64,000 bases of DNA, taken from Aricia agestis. Lineage: Eukaryota > Arthropoda > Insecta > Lepidoptera > Lycaenidae. A program made the translations under genes and the position numbers. Positions 36,601-43,603 of the stretch are shown here, in pieces. The stretch is taken from positions 12,472,001-12,536,000 of the forward strand of contig NC_056420.1 in assembly GCF_905147365.1 (NCBI RefSeq), read 5' to 3'. The notes below the pieces were generated by a model. It saw only the letters and a program-made list of their open reading frames with translations, did no database searches and was not told the DNA's origin. Position 1 is the stretch's first letter. Each line of letters opens with the position of its first letter.

Positions 36601-38449
36601 AATGCGAAAAAATCAATAACGTGGTCATCCCAAAAGACCACTACGATCAGGTCGAAAAGCACGCCATCATGCAGAGGGATACCAGAAAGTTTGAAGCGAA
36701 AGAGATTAATAGGTCCACTTTCAAGCAAGTTCTTATGTCTGGCATGATTTGGAGACGGCTCATGACTTGCTCATTCCTTTGGACGTCTTCCACCTTGGTA
36801 TACTACGGTCTCTCTATCAATGCTATGGAACTCTCAGGGAATACTTACCTGAACTATATCGTTGTGATCATCATCGAGGCGCCCGCTAATATCTGCAAGT
36901 TGATATTCTTGGACCGTTTTGGCAGAAAACGAGTGATTGCGACTGCATTTGTGCTGACCGGGGTTATACTTGTCAACTATGGATTTTTACCAGGTATATT
37001 TCATTCCTAACACTACTACTAACCTTATTTAACTTTGACTTAAAACAAAATCTGATTAATTCTTTAGCTGTGTCCAAAATGTCTGAACATGCATGTAGTA
37101 GCAAATGATATATTTAAAGTTTTCTCTGGATTTACATGTCTATTGTCTACTTTTTACCCGATTACATCAGAAATAGGTCTTAGTATTTCAAGCTATAGCT
37201 TGTCAGAGACAAATCATTAGATATTTTGTGTTCGTCTTCCTATATGGTATACTTCGATGTATTGAGAACCCGAGTCAGGGCATGTACCATGACAGTTTTG
37301 AGACTCAAATAAACGGACAAGAATGCCGCCTCCTACTCCAACAAACGTGAAATGACGTTGTTAGAGCAGGACGCGGCATTCTTGTCCGATTGTTTGAGTC
37401 TCAAAACAGTTTCGTTGTAGGCCTACAGGTTTTGGTTAAGTTACCAACCTACCGATACTATTATCGAGTATTTACGAATATTTCAGGCGGCGGCAACTGG
37501 TCTACAGTATTCTACCTTGGCGGTAAATTCTTCATCACCCTCGCTTACAATTCCCTGTACATATTCGCGGCGGAGGTCTTCCCTACAAACTATAGGACAA
37601 CACTGCTCGCCATCTGTTCTACCATCGGCAGGATTGGGTCGGCTGTTGCACCGCAGACTCCCTTGCTTGTGAGTATTAATTCTATATAACTACAGTGTGT
37701 TAGTGTAACCACCGTAATCCTTGAAACCATCAAATGAGCCCGTCAAAATGAACAACTTTTTCTATGAGAACAATGCTGGGAACTCAAAAAAAATGCTGTC
37801 TTCATAACCATAATTCCATACGGATGCCCGGATCGGCGATTTGTATGGGTATGAAGACGGATTTTTTTGAGTTCCCAGCATTGTTCTCATTTTGACGGGC
37901 TCATTTGATGGTTTCAAGGACGGTGTTTACACTAACATCTTGTATAATGTCACCGTAATATTGTAAACAATATATTGTCGTTGTCTGGTACCCGTAACAC
38001 AAGTCCTTCAGGTACTTACCATGGGGCCAGACTGGCGTGGTGTGAAGCGTCCATAGATATATGTTATAAAAATTCCATATTTCGTTTTTTTTAATTTGAA
38101 TGCTAAAATGCAAAATGTGTATGTCTGTTACTTTATCACAATTGAATCTCTGAACTTGAACTGCTTTTGAAGACATTTTGGGTCCCGTGATATAATAAGT
38201 TTAGTTAAACTTAGGGGCAACTCACAAGTAGCATTAATACTTAAACTTGCCATTTTATTTTCTCAGGCGCGTTACTACGAATCTCTGCCTACCCTCGTCT
38301 TTGGTGTCATGGCGGCGATGTCCGGATTCCTCGTACTAACTCTACCCGAGACGAACAACCAGAAGCTACCTGACTCGCTCAAGGAGGCGCAGGATTTGGA
38401 TAGGCGAGAAAGAGACGACAAGATAGATAATAGTACGAATAAGAGCTAA
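16983..38449 (+). CDS. SLC22-type organic cation/carnitine transporter, six exons
   Basis: Exons: 16983-17152, 25815-26016, 31976-32231, 36361-36993, 37487-37668, 38267-38449. All introns are GT-AG, phases agree, and the product is 541 aa, the usual length for the family. Predicted plasma-membrane facilitator of the major facilitator superfamily. TM1 lies at about residues 26-46. A large extracellular loop (about 57-124) holds cysteines C58, C62, C82, C97, C110 and sequons NYT, NIS, NDT, NTT. The MFS loop GLISDRYGRR is at about 153-162, TESFRWLFSKGR at about 269-280 (family PESPRWL), LDRFGRKR at about 393-400, and AEVFPTNYR plus STIGRIG in exon 5. The C-terminus is charged (ERDDKIDN). Substrate cannot be told. 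Introns 1-5 are loaded with transposons. ATG 16983 is chosen because it gives the short cytosolic N-terminus typical of the family. A candidate AATAAA lies far downstream at 39653. Confidence 0.9.
17153..18628. other. Intron 1, first part
   Basis: Contains an A-rich run (17646-17690), a GTCGGTT-type repeat end (about 17500-17530) and a truncated GGTTCCGTACC-type repeat (18060-18202, ending CGACTCGCACTTGACCG). No exon is seen. Confidence 0.5.
18629..18794. mobile_element. Foldback MITE in intron 1
   Basis: AGATGCATCTTCTCTATGGTC and CATGCTGGCCCACTA at the left mirror TAGTGGGCCAGCATG and GACCATTGTGAAGAGGCATC at the right. Arms are about 35 bp with few mismatches. Confidence 0.8.
19300..19612 (-). 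repeat. 'CGGGTCACCTGATGG' modular repeat, long (B) form, reverse
   Basis: Reads inverted relative to 5822-6177: CATGCTTCGGCACGAATGGG first, then the C/T-rich tract 19432-19503, then CCATCGGGTGACCCGTTTGC. Confidence 0.8.
20006..20340 (+). repeat. GGTTCCGTACC-type repeat, decayed
   Basis: Starts TTTAGGGTTCCGTACAAGG and shows GGGTAAAAACGGG, CTATTACTAAGACTTCGTTG and CCTTCGTGCACGATTC near the end. Confidence 0.7.
20785..20805 (-). repeat. Short (TTAGG)n-like tract
   Basis: About four CCTAA units, matching the insect telomere unit. It is too short to be meaningful and follows an (AT)n run. Confidence 0.5.
20929..21092. mobile_element. MITE 'TTAGGGTGGGTTGCACCA' (intact)
   Basis: Left TTAGGGTGGGTTGCACCA and right TGGTGTAACCCACCCTAA are inverted, and the total is 164 bp. 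It is the uninterrupted counterpart of the nested element at 29271-29940. Confidence 0.85.
21093..22310. other. Intron 1, unassigned
   Basis: AT-rich, with a GTCGG-type repeat end near 21650. No exon or complete element recognised. Confidence 0.4.
22326..23456 (+). pseudogene. LINE ORF1-like protein, frameshifted
   Basis: From ATG 22326 the frame reads MALVANELLAFIQHAIGTMD, EVSIMQMC, MPSRRRDGTERSVHDIISLL, FVAKELHKLPPVTLDHVDVV. Near 22680 the reading shifts frame (ESTISDLRIELSQLKSGNS), passes a Pro/Arg/Ser-rich linker, meets a TAG near 23063, and resumes as FILVKRRKK and VPATPLYISRLHWSMEVKDV, SRHKVNFSFFVVRVPTNLLS. This N-terminal helical region, basic linker and C-terminal domain is a recurrent ORF1-type protein of lepidopteran retroelements. 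No endonuclease or reverse transcriptase follows. GC content is far above the surrounding intron. Confidence 0.7.
23457..23571 (+). mobile_element. 3' tail of the LINE-like copy
   Basis: A duplicated TATGTATGTTAGnTTTAAGGTA segment is followed by GCCTCTGATGCCCGAATTAA and ATGATTTGATTTGAT, resembling a LINE 3' UTR with a short repeated tail. ORF2 is missing between ORF1 and this tail. Confidence 0.55.
24308..24547 (+). repeat. 'CGGGTCACCTGATGG' modular repeat, long (B) form, nested
   Basis: Inserted within the repeat at 24032-25236. It has the 5' module (GGCGGCAAACGGGTCACCTG), the G/A-rich tract 24420-24490 and the ACTCACTCGGCCCATTCGTG ending. Confidence 0.8.
24838..24855 (+). repeat. Poly-G run
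   Basis: About 18 consecutive G residues, part of the second internal duplicate. Its length may be unreliable. Confidence 0.8.
26050..26345. mobile_element. Foldback element 'ATAGTAAAAGGAGGGGAAG' with 9-bp duplication (copy 1)
   Basis: The element (26059-26336) sits in intron 2 and folds back over most of its length. ATAGTAAAAGGAGGGGAAGT and GGCACCGCGCGCGGCTTG are mirrored at the right. The flanks are GCTTGGGAC (26050-26058) and GCTTGGGAT (26337-26345), a 9-bp duplication with one change. A second copy is at 50182-50423. The 9-bp target suggests a Mutator-like source; an 8-bp (hAT) reading is less symmetric. Confidence 0.85.
26598..26835 (+). mobile_element. 480-bp TTAA MITE, truncated copy 3
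   Basis: Matches the right half of 4246-4726 from AATCTGTTTTCTGGAtGTTT to CTCCTCTTAA. The left half is absent. Confidence 0.8.
27306..27605 (+). repeat. 'TTTTGCCCGCGGCTTCGCTCG' repeat with (AT)n tail
   Basis: Landmarks are ATATTACGAGCTTTTGCCCG, GAACCCCTTGGGGTTG, TAGCGGATGCCTACGTCATA, TTTCAGCCCGATCCGTCCAG and TCAATCAGTCAGTCACATTT. These are followed by about 60 bp of pure AT dinucleotide (27540-27602). It is a common lepidopteran repeat without coding capacity. Confidence 0.75.
27632..28030 (+). repeat. Interspersed repeat shared with 1895-2256, joined to a GGTTCCGTACC end
   Basis: 27632-27875 matches 1895-2256. 27880-28030 is a reverse fragment of the GGTTCCGTACC group (ends CTTGAGTACGGGACCCTAAA). 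28031-28840 is AT-rich intron with nothing recognised. Confidence 0.6.
28845..29024. mobile_element. Foldback MITE 'TATACTCGGCGAAACATGGCG' (copy 2)
   Basis: A 180-bp element, an almost complete hairpin. TATACTCGGCGAAACATGGC is mirrored by GCCATGTTTCGCCGAGTATA, and CATTGACTCCCTGTCAAAAA by its complement. Confidence 0.9.
29386..29509 (+). mobile_element. 124-bp MITE 'CGACAAGGC' (nested copy 1)
   Basis: Starts CGACAAGGCTTTATA and ends TTTAAAGCCTTGTCG. The same 124-bp element lies reversed at 45071-45194, also inside another MITE. Confidence 0.8.
29631..29908 (+). mobile_element. hAT-like non-autonomous element, 8-bp duplication (nested)
   Basis: Inverted ends are CAGTGACGGATTAA and TTAATCCGTCACTG. 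Perfect 8-bp flanks AGTTCAAG occur at 29623-29630 and 29909-29916. It contains a poly-C run (29679-29692). Confidence 0.85.
30538..31095 (+). repeat. 'GAACCGTACATTTTCC'-group repeat split by an hAT-like element
   Basis: Left part TAGATGACGTCCGTAACTCC to AAAAGTATCCTCTGTC. Right part from CCTCTGTCCTTTCCCGGGAC to the TTTATAGTATTAG tail. The two parts join exactly once the insert 30617-30951 and one duplication are removed. Confidence 0.75.
30617..30951 (+). mobile_element. hAT-like MITE 'CAGGGTTGCCAT', 8-bp duplication
   Basis: Ends CAGGGTTGCCATCC and GATGGCAACCCTA, with flanks CCTCTGTC on both sides (30609-30616, 30952-30959). A second copy in the opposite orientation is at 60759-61086. Confidence 0.85.
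31617..31755. mobile_element. Foldback MITE in intron 2 near exon 3
   Basis: AGGGGCTGTTTCACCATTTT and AGTGCCGAATAGGCTAT are mirrored by ATAGCCTATTCGGCACTT and AAATGGTGAAACGGGTCCT. It lies 220 bp before exon 3 of the transporter. Confidence 0.85.
32362..32796. mobile_element. Large inverted-repeat element in intron 3
   Basis: Outer arms: ATAAGTTATAGGTTGCCGAG against CTCGGCAACCTTTATCTTAT. Inner arms: GTCTAGACCATAAAGTTAAT against ATTAACTTTATGGTCTAGAC, and GCGGAATAGA against TCTATTCCGC. Length is 435 bp and it is non-coding. Confidence 0.8.
32822..33227. mobile_element. Inverted-repeat element in intron 3
   Basis: CCGAGACCAACGAGCAGCTT and GGCAACAAGCAC at the left pair with GTGCTTGCCGCC and AAGCTGCTTGTTCGTCTCGG at the right. 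The interior is AT-rich. Confidence 0.65.
33733..33965 (+). repeat. 'GAACCGTACATTTTCC'-group repeat fragment
   Basis: One unit of the 9000-9640 array type (GTTTATTGTGCAGGAACCG, CATTTTCCGGGACAAAAAGT). 33966-34254 has nothing recognised. Confidence 0.7.
34255..34452 (+). mobile_element. MITE 'GCGGGGCTAAAATGGTC' (copy 1)
   Basis: Inverted ends GCGGGGCTAAAATGGTC and GTGACCATTTTAGCCCCGC. Other copies: 44965-45297 (with a nested insert) and 49732-49922. Confidence 0.85.
35003..35476 (+). repeat. GGTTCCGTACC-type repeat, long copy in intron 3
   Basis: Starts TAGGGTTCCGTACCTAAAGG and ends GTCCAACTCGCACTTGGCTG. 35477-36360 is AT-rich intron leading to the exon 4 acceptor (TTCATTCCAG). Confidence 0.8.
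37292..37409. mobile_element. Foldback MITE in intron 4
   Basis: ACAGTTTTGAGACTCAAATA and GGACAAGAATGCCGC are mirrored by GCGGCATTCTTGTCC and GTTTGAGTCTCAAAACAGT. It lies only 78 bp before exon 5. Confidence 0.85.
37693..37942 (+). mobile_element. MITE 'CAGTGTGTTAGTGTAA', TA target (copy 2)
   Basis: Same ends as 3731-4014 with TA on both sides (37691-37692, 37943-37944). It begins 24 bp after exon 5. Confidence 0.85.
37977..38061 (+). mobile_element. SINE tail fragment
   Basis: TGTCTGGTACCCGTAACACA through GGTGTGAAGCGTCCATAGAT matches the 3' part of the SINE at 48429-48663. The tRNA-like head is absent. Confidence 0.75.
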
Positions 38450-39203
38450 GACCATTTGGAGCCCGCTTCTGTAGTCTGGTAATCATGTCATGTTGCAGAC
38501 CCCTGATAAAGTAACTTTGAAGAACATGAATTTCAGTGCTTATAGTCTCAATTTAGACCAATATTTAGACGCTTAGATTTTTTACACAATTTAAAAAGCT
38601 GTAATGGCAATACCTTGACGTTTGTATCAATTTAAAAAGTTCAGACGTCAAAATTTTAACCCAAAGCAATGAAAAATGTTCTTGTTCATCAAAGTTACAA
38701 AATAAGTAGACAGTTGGCTCTCTCGTTTGTTGCATTTATGAAAGAGAAGGCATGATATTTTGACAAGTGATTGGTAAACAAAGTAAGTGGGCCTTAGTTA
38801 GTTCAAAGACTAGTAAATAGTTTACTTAATTTGTAGACAGTCAATGTTATATTTGTGTACTTAGGAACTTTAGATACTATAGATCTAAATCGTGTATGCA
38901 GATGTATAAATTATACATTGTTTAGTTGTTGTCTGATACGTTAGCTTGACAGAAACATTGTCATCCTTGACGTCTGTATACACATTGGATATTAATTGTT
39001 AGGTAAGTTGCTAGATAGTTTTTTGTAGTTTATTAGTCTGTGACTTAAACTTGTTAGACAAAGGTAATATTATCATTGCTGTTATAAATCGAGGAGTCGA
39101 CGTACGAAAAATTGAAATCTACTGTGCATTGCACAATAATGTTGCTAGCTTCATATTATGTGAATAGTGTAGGTATTATGCATTTTTAAGGTTTTTTTTA
39201 TGC
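38450..39203. other. Transporter 3' flank, probable 3' UTR
   Basis: AT-rich sequence after the TAA at 38447-38449. No repeat boundary is recognised and the transcript end cannot be fixed. Confidence 0.4.
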
Positions 39204-39266
39204 ATAGTCTGTCAAGAAAGTGAAGAAATTAAAAAGTTAATTTCTTCACATTCTTGACAGACTATA
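39204..39266. mobile_element. Short foldback, 'TATAGTCTGTCAAGAAAG' family
   Basis: About 29-bp arms: ATAGTCTGTCAAGAAAGTGA and, mirrored, TCACATTCTTGACAGACTAT. It is a minimal relative of 16264-16383. Confidence 0.85.
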
Positions 39267-39707
39267 GCTGTTACTTTGTATCTGTCCTTAAATTTTCTTT
39301 TTTATTATTGTAAGTCTCCTACTTAAAAAATTACATTTACTCGTAAATGCGATAAGTCACTTGACTGACTTTACTATAAGGTTAATCGCCGTGTAAAAGG
39401 GGGTAAGTAGTATAATTTACCAATGTGCAATATGATGATAATACTAATTATTAATAATAATTGTTAATATTAAGGATTGTATGAACTATTCGTAATAATA
39501 TTATATTCGTGTAACATGCCGATTACTATTCTGTAAAACAAAAAATGAATTTTATAACTTTTTTTAGTTTTTTATCAATTGGTTTGCAATGGCAACACTG
39601 TTACCTCGATTTCTTTTTTGCGTTCTAAGTTTTATCTACTCGTGTGTCATGAAATAAAAATCTAATAATTTTAATCAACTAGTCGCATATTAATAAGTAT
39701 TTCTGTG

Positions 39708-40593
39708 TATAGTCTGTCAAAACAGTAAAGAAATTAAAAAGTGGCAACATCGTAGTATCATCCCTTTTTAGGGTTCCGTAATCAACAATGAACCCTTATA
39801 GTTTCGGTTTGTCCGTCCGTCTGTCTGTCCGTCTGTCTGTCTGTCCGCGATTTTGCTCAGAGACTATAGGACCTACAAAGCTGTTATTTGGCACGAATGC
39901 GCTTATTGCACATATTTATGATGCCGACAAAATGGTACATGAAATCTTAAGAAAATATTTTTATGGTACCTTCCCTACACATCAAGCGGGGATGAATATT
40001 TTTTTTTCGCGCCCACCCCATCTTGTGGGGTGTGGTTGGATAGGTTTTTTTTTAATATTATGAGTATTCATAGATCATTATCCGATTTAGGGATCCGTTT
40101 ATGAAATATTAAGTTTTAAAGTGGAAAAAATCGTAAGAGTCTAGTGGCCCCCCCCCCCCCCCCTTTTACCAGCTAAGCGGTTGCTTCTGGAAGTGTGAAA
40201 AAAATCACGGGAGTAGGAAATAATATGCTGAATTTAAAAGGAAAACAATTAGAGCTAAGAAGACTTCATAAGTTATTGAGCAATAATTATATAAAAGGAA
40301 AACTATTAGAGCTAAGAAGACTTCATAAGTTATAGTCGATCAACTAAAAAATATGTTCGGCGAAGTATAACTTTCGTTCAAATTCCTTTGAAAGTAACTG
40401 AGATGATATTGTTAGTAGTGTAAAACACGTTATAAATGTACATTCATTGACCATACACACATTTTAAAAAACTAGCGGTACTACGGAACCCTATATTGCG
40501 CGTGGCCCGACACGCACTTCTTAGATTGATTTGAAAGGAATGACGCTACGATGTTGCCACTTTTAAATTTCTTCACTTTTTTGACACACTATA
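39708..40593. mobile_element. Foldback MITE 'TATAGTCTGTCAAAA' split by a repeat
   Basis: Left half 39708-39767 (TATAGTCTGTCAAAACAGTA...ATCATCCCTTTT) and right half 40523-40593 (AGATTGATTTGAAAGG...TTTGACACACTATA) match the two halves of 16264-16383. The middle is a GGGTTCCGTAATCAAC-type repeat (39768-40522). Confidence 0.8.
39768..40522 (+). repeat. GGGTTCCGTAATCAAC-type repeat inserted in a MITE
   Basis: Same order as 7785-8160 for its first 360 bp. It then has a poly-C run (40147-40163), a direct duplication AGAGCTAAGAAGACTTCATA (about 40251 and 40307), and the end CGGAACCCTATATTGCGCGT then CACGCACTT. Confidence 0.75.
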
Positions 40594-43386
40594 GTGATGT
40601 CACATGAATAGTTTGAGATACTGATATGACTGCTTTTACTTGGCTGATAAAAGCTGGATTTTAGATTTGTTTATTTTATGTATGTTCCTAGTTAAGTAAG
40701 TAAATAAATATATTTAGTTCGATAGTTATGTAAGTAAGTACTTATATAAAAATAATTTTAATATAATATTGATTTTTTAAATTATTTTTTTATTTTTAAG
40801 ATTAGCAAGCCCCTAAAATTATAATCGACGGTATAATTTTTAAAATATTATATTAATTTGCGGTTAATATCATGTTTTGAATTTGGAATGATTTTTAAAA
40901 ACCATGTTGGCTGTACAGCGTTCCTAGTCATAATTATTCGTTTAAAAACGTGATCCCATTCTCTACGTGACCGACTGGACTTAAAAATAAAACGTTTTAG
41001 CGCAATGAAAATGCGAACAACGCCGTTATCACAAAGGCATGTAAATTGAAAACGTTCCTAAACTGTTTATCAAAATACAATAGAAATTAACAAATTCCCC
41101 CGTCGACTGCTCGATTTACTGCCGGGGAATCCCGGTGTTCTAAATTTGAACCTTTGACATTTCTCAACTTTTTTCAATTAAGATGCCAAAATAATAATAT
41201 AAATTATAATATAACCCACTTGTTTATGTTTCAGAATTGAGAATTCAGACGACTAAGTGTCCATTAAAAACTAATAGGTCCACATTTTTACCATAATATT
41301 CTAGTAACACCTACCCATAAACTACCCTTACTTACCTATAATGGTTGAGAAAATATTATACCTACCCTATAATATTTTCTCAACCATTAACTATATTATG
41401 AGTTTGCGTTTTCTTCGACACATGTGGCAAGTTTTCAAGATGCGACGTCGTTATTTCTTTGAAGTGTCGAAAAGTTAAAGATGTGAACATTCGCGCTTCA
41501 ACTTAAATCTATTTTAAAATATTGTGTACTTAAACTGTCCGTGTGCACATACATATAAACTAAAAAATATTCGCACAAATAAATACTTGTTTCGATAAGC
41601 ATTTTACTTACAGCAGAAAAGGCAAACTGGTGTGAAAAAACACTTGCCTTGTCATTCGCCAAGGTAGTCAACTGGTTAAAATAATTAACAAACATTCGAG
41701 GAGAATTAATTATGGGAATATTATGAAATGCATCAATAAGGTGTTTATTGCAATTCTATAAATAAAAAGTAATCCATGAATAATCTTCCAGGAAATTACA
41801 AAAGTTTTCCTATTCTCTCAAACTACATACTAAACTAATAGTCACCGTAGTTAATTTGCCATTAAACCAGTTGGCTAAGCGTCGTCTAGCTATAGTGTTG
41901 AAGTTTGAACGTTGCAGTCAACAAGTTGGCTAAACGGCGTATAGCTGTGTGATTGAATGGCGTTGTTCAGTCAAAGGGCTAGCTGTTTGATTGACAGGCT
42001 ATTTTATCGATCATATCGATCAGTTGGAAAGACCGAAACATTCCAATAGCACGGTAAGGAGATTAATCAGTATCAGGCGACTGGTCTGCACATTCGCCTT
42101 AAGATCAAACTCTAAAGAAGTCATAATTTTTAATCAAAAATGATTAGATCTTTCCAGAATTCTAGACTTACTAATCACCGATCGCACAGGATATAACTCT
42201 CGTCGGTAATATGAAAAACTTTGTAGACTCGCAACTCGCGCCCCTCCTCGAAGTTTTCAAATTAAAAATCTTATGTTTCATTTTCAATTAAGACCCTGAC
42301 ATGGCGTTTTTAAATTGAGAAAATACGACGTAGGCAGTTGGTATGAGTTGGCTGATTCAGCGAAACCTAGAGGCTTCGAAAATGTGTTGACAGATCTTCT
42401 AATGCTGATCTTTGCGATATTATTATTATTAAGCACTTCCAAATCCTAGGATATTTTTCTTTTGCCTTTTAAGTCTTCAATATCCAATTTGGTATGTGTT
42501 TCACATACCAAATTGACGTCAGTTTTCTGGATGACCTGGTATTGACGATATATGATTGTTCACTTTAGGTAGGCCGTAGGCCCCTAGACGATAAATTTTA
42601 TTGTGAAATATCATTGAACAATATTATTGAACAATTTATCTGACAATAAAATTGAAAAGGCGGGTGCGTTCTCAATAATATTGCACAATAACATTGATCA
42701 TCTAGGTGCCCGCTGACAAAAAAACTACTGAACGGATATTGATGAAATGTGATATTTTTAGGTATCTTGACTCTGTAACAACTAACAAGTAATAACGCAA
42801 AGGTCCTTCTGTTCTGTAAAGTCTTCTATCTCTATAAATAGGACTTGAGAATTGCGCCACCGAAGCATGAGTCGTTGTATGTAAAAAAAACTCCACAATC
42901 CACATTTGCGCTAAAACAATTCGCGCCAAAATAACGTGACAATTAGACACAATTTACAATTCCGAAATCAAATTTACGGTTTTAAGCGACTAACGCGGAC
43001 AAAAGCGGGAAATAATTTATCCCAATACAGATGTTATTGCGCGCTGTAATGTGGCATTCCTCACGTAGTCACGTCGCAATTTATAGTGCAGGCTATTGCG
43101 AATGCCGCCGCTGCACCTGTGAACCCAAGATTCGAGTGACAAATAGACGGCTGTGCATCATGCCTCTGTTTTAATATTGTGCTTTGAATTAGGAATATTA
43201 TTAAATTTAGAATTTCTAGAACTGAATCTGACTAAATTGTCTTAAGTTTTACATTATTTTAGTTTTGTGAATCATAATATTACTTATTTATTAATAGTCA
43301 TTAAAACTACACAAACGACAAATAATATAAATTTTAAGTACGATATTATTAATTAATATGTATTATGATGTAACCTAGGCCATTAA
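40594..43386. other. Intergenic spacer with small hairpins
   Basis: AT-rich. A hairpin at 41340-41390 (GGTTGAGAAAATATTATA mirrored), a small one at 42488-42514 (TTTGGTATGTG mirrored) and a loose inverted-repeat element at 42582-42712 (CCTAGACGATAAATTTTATT against AATAACATTGATCATCTAGG) are visible. No coding exon found. Confidence 0.45.
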
Positions 43387-43450
43387 CACCTTGTTCAATA
43401 AAATCGAATCAGTGGCCAATGCCACTGATTCGATTTTATTGAACAAGGTG
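43387..43450. terminator. Perfect 30-bp-arm palindrome with AATAAA on both strands
   Basis: Arms 43387-43416 and 43421-43450 are exact complements with loop CAAT. They contain TTCAATAAAATCG, so AATAAA occurs on + (43397-43402) and on - (43435-43440). The minus-strand copy is about 165 nt beyond the stop codon of the SRFBP1-like gene and is a plausible poly(A) signal for it. It may equally be a small MITE. Confidence 0.6.
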
Positions 43451-43603
43451 AATATTAAAAATATTATACAGTTAAAAATATTCCGATTCCGTTTGGCTTT
43501 GGCACAGTCAGGAAAAAAGTAACAATTTATAAGAAGCAATCAAAATCAATAGTTTCGTAAAACATTTACTAACGTAACGTGTAACGTAAAACACAATAAT
43601 TGT

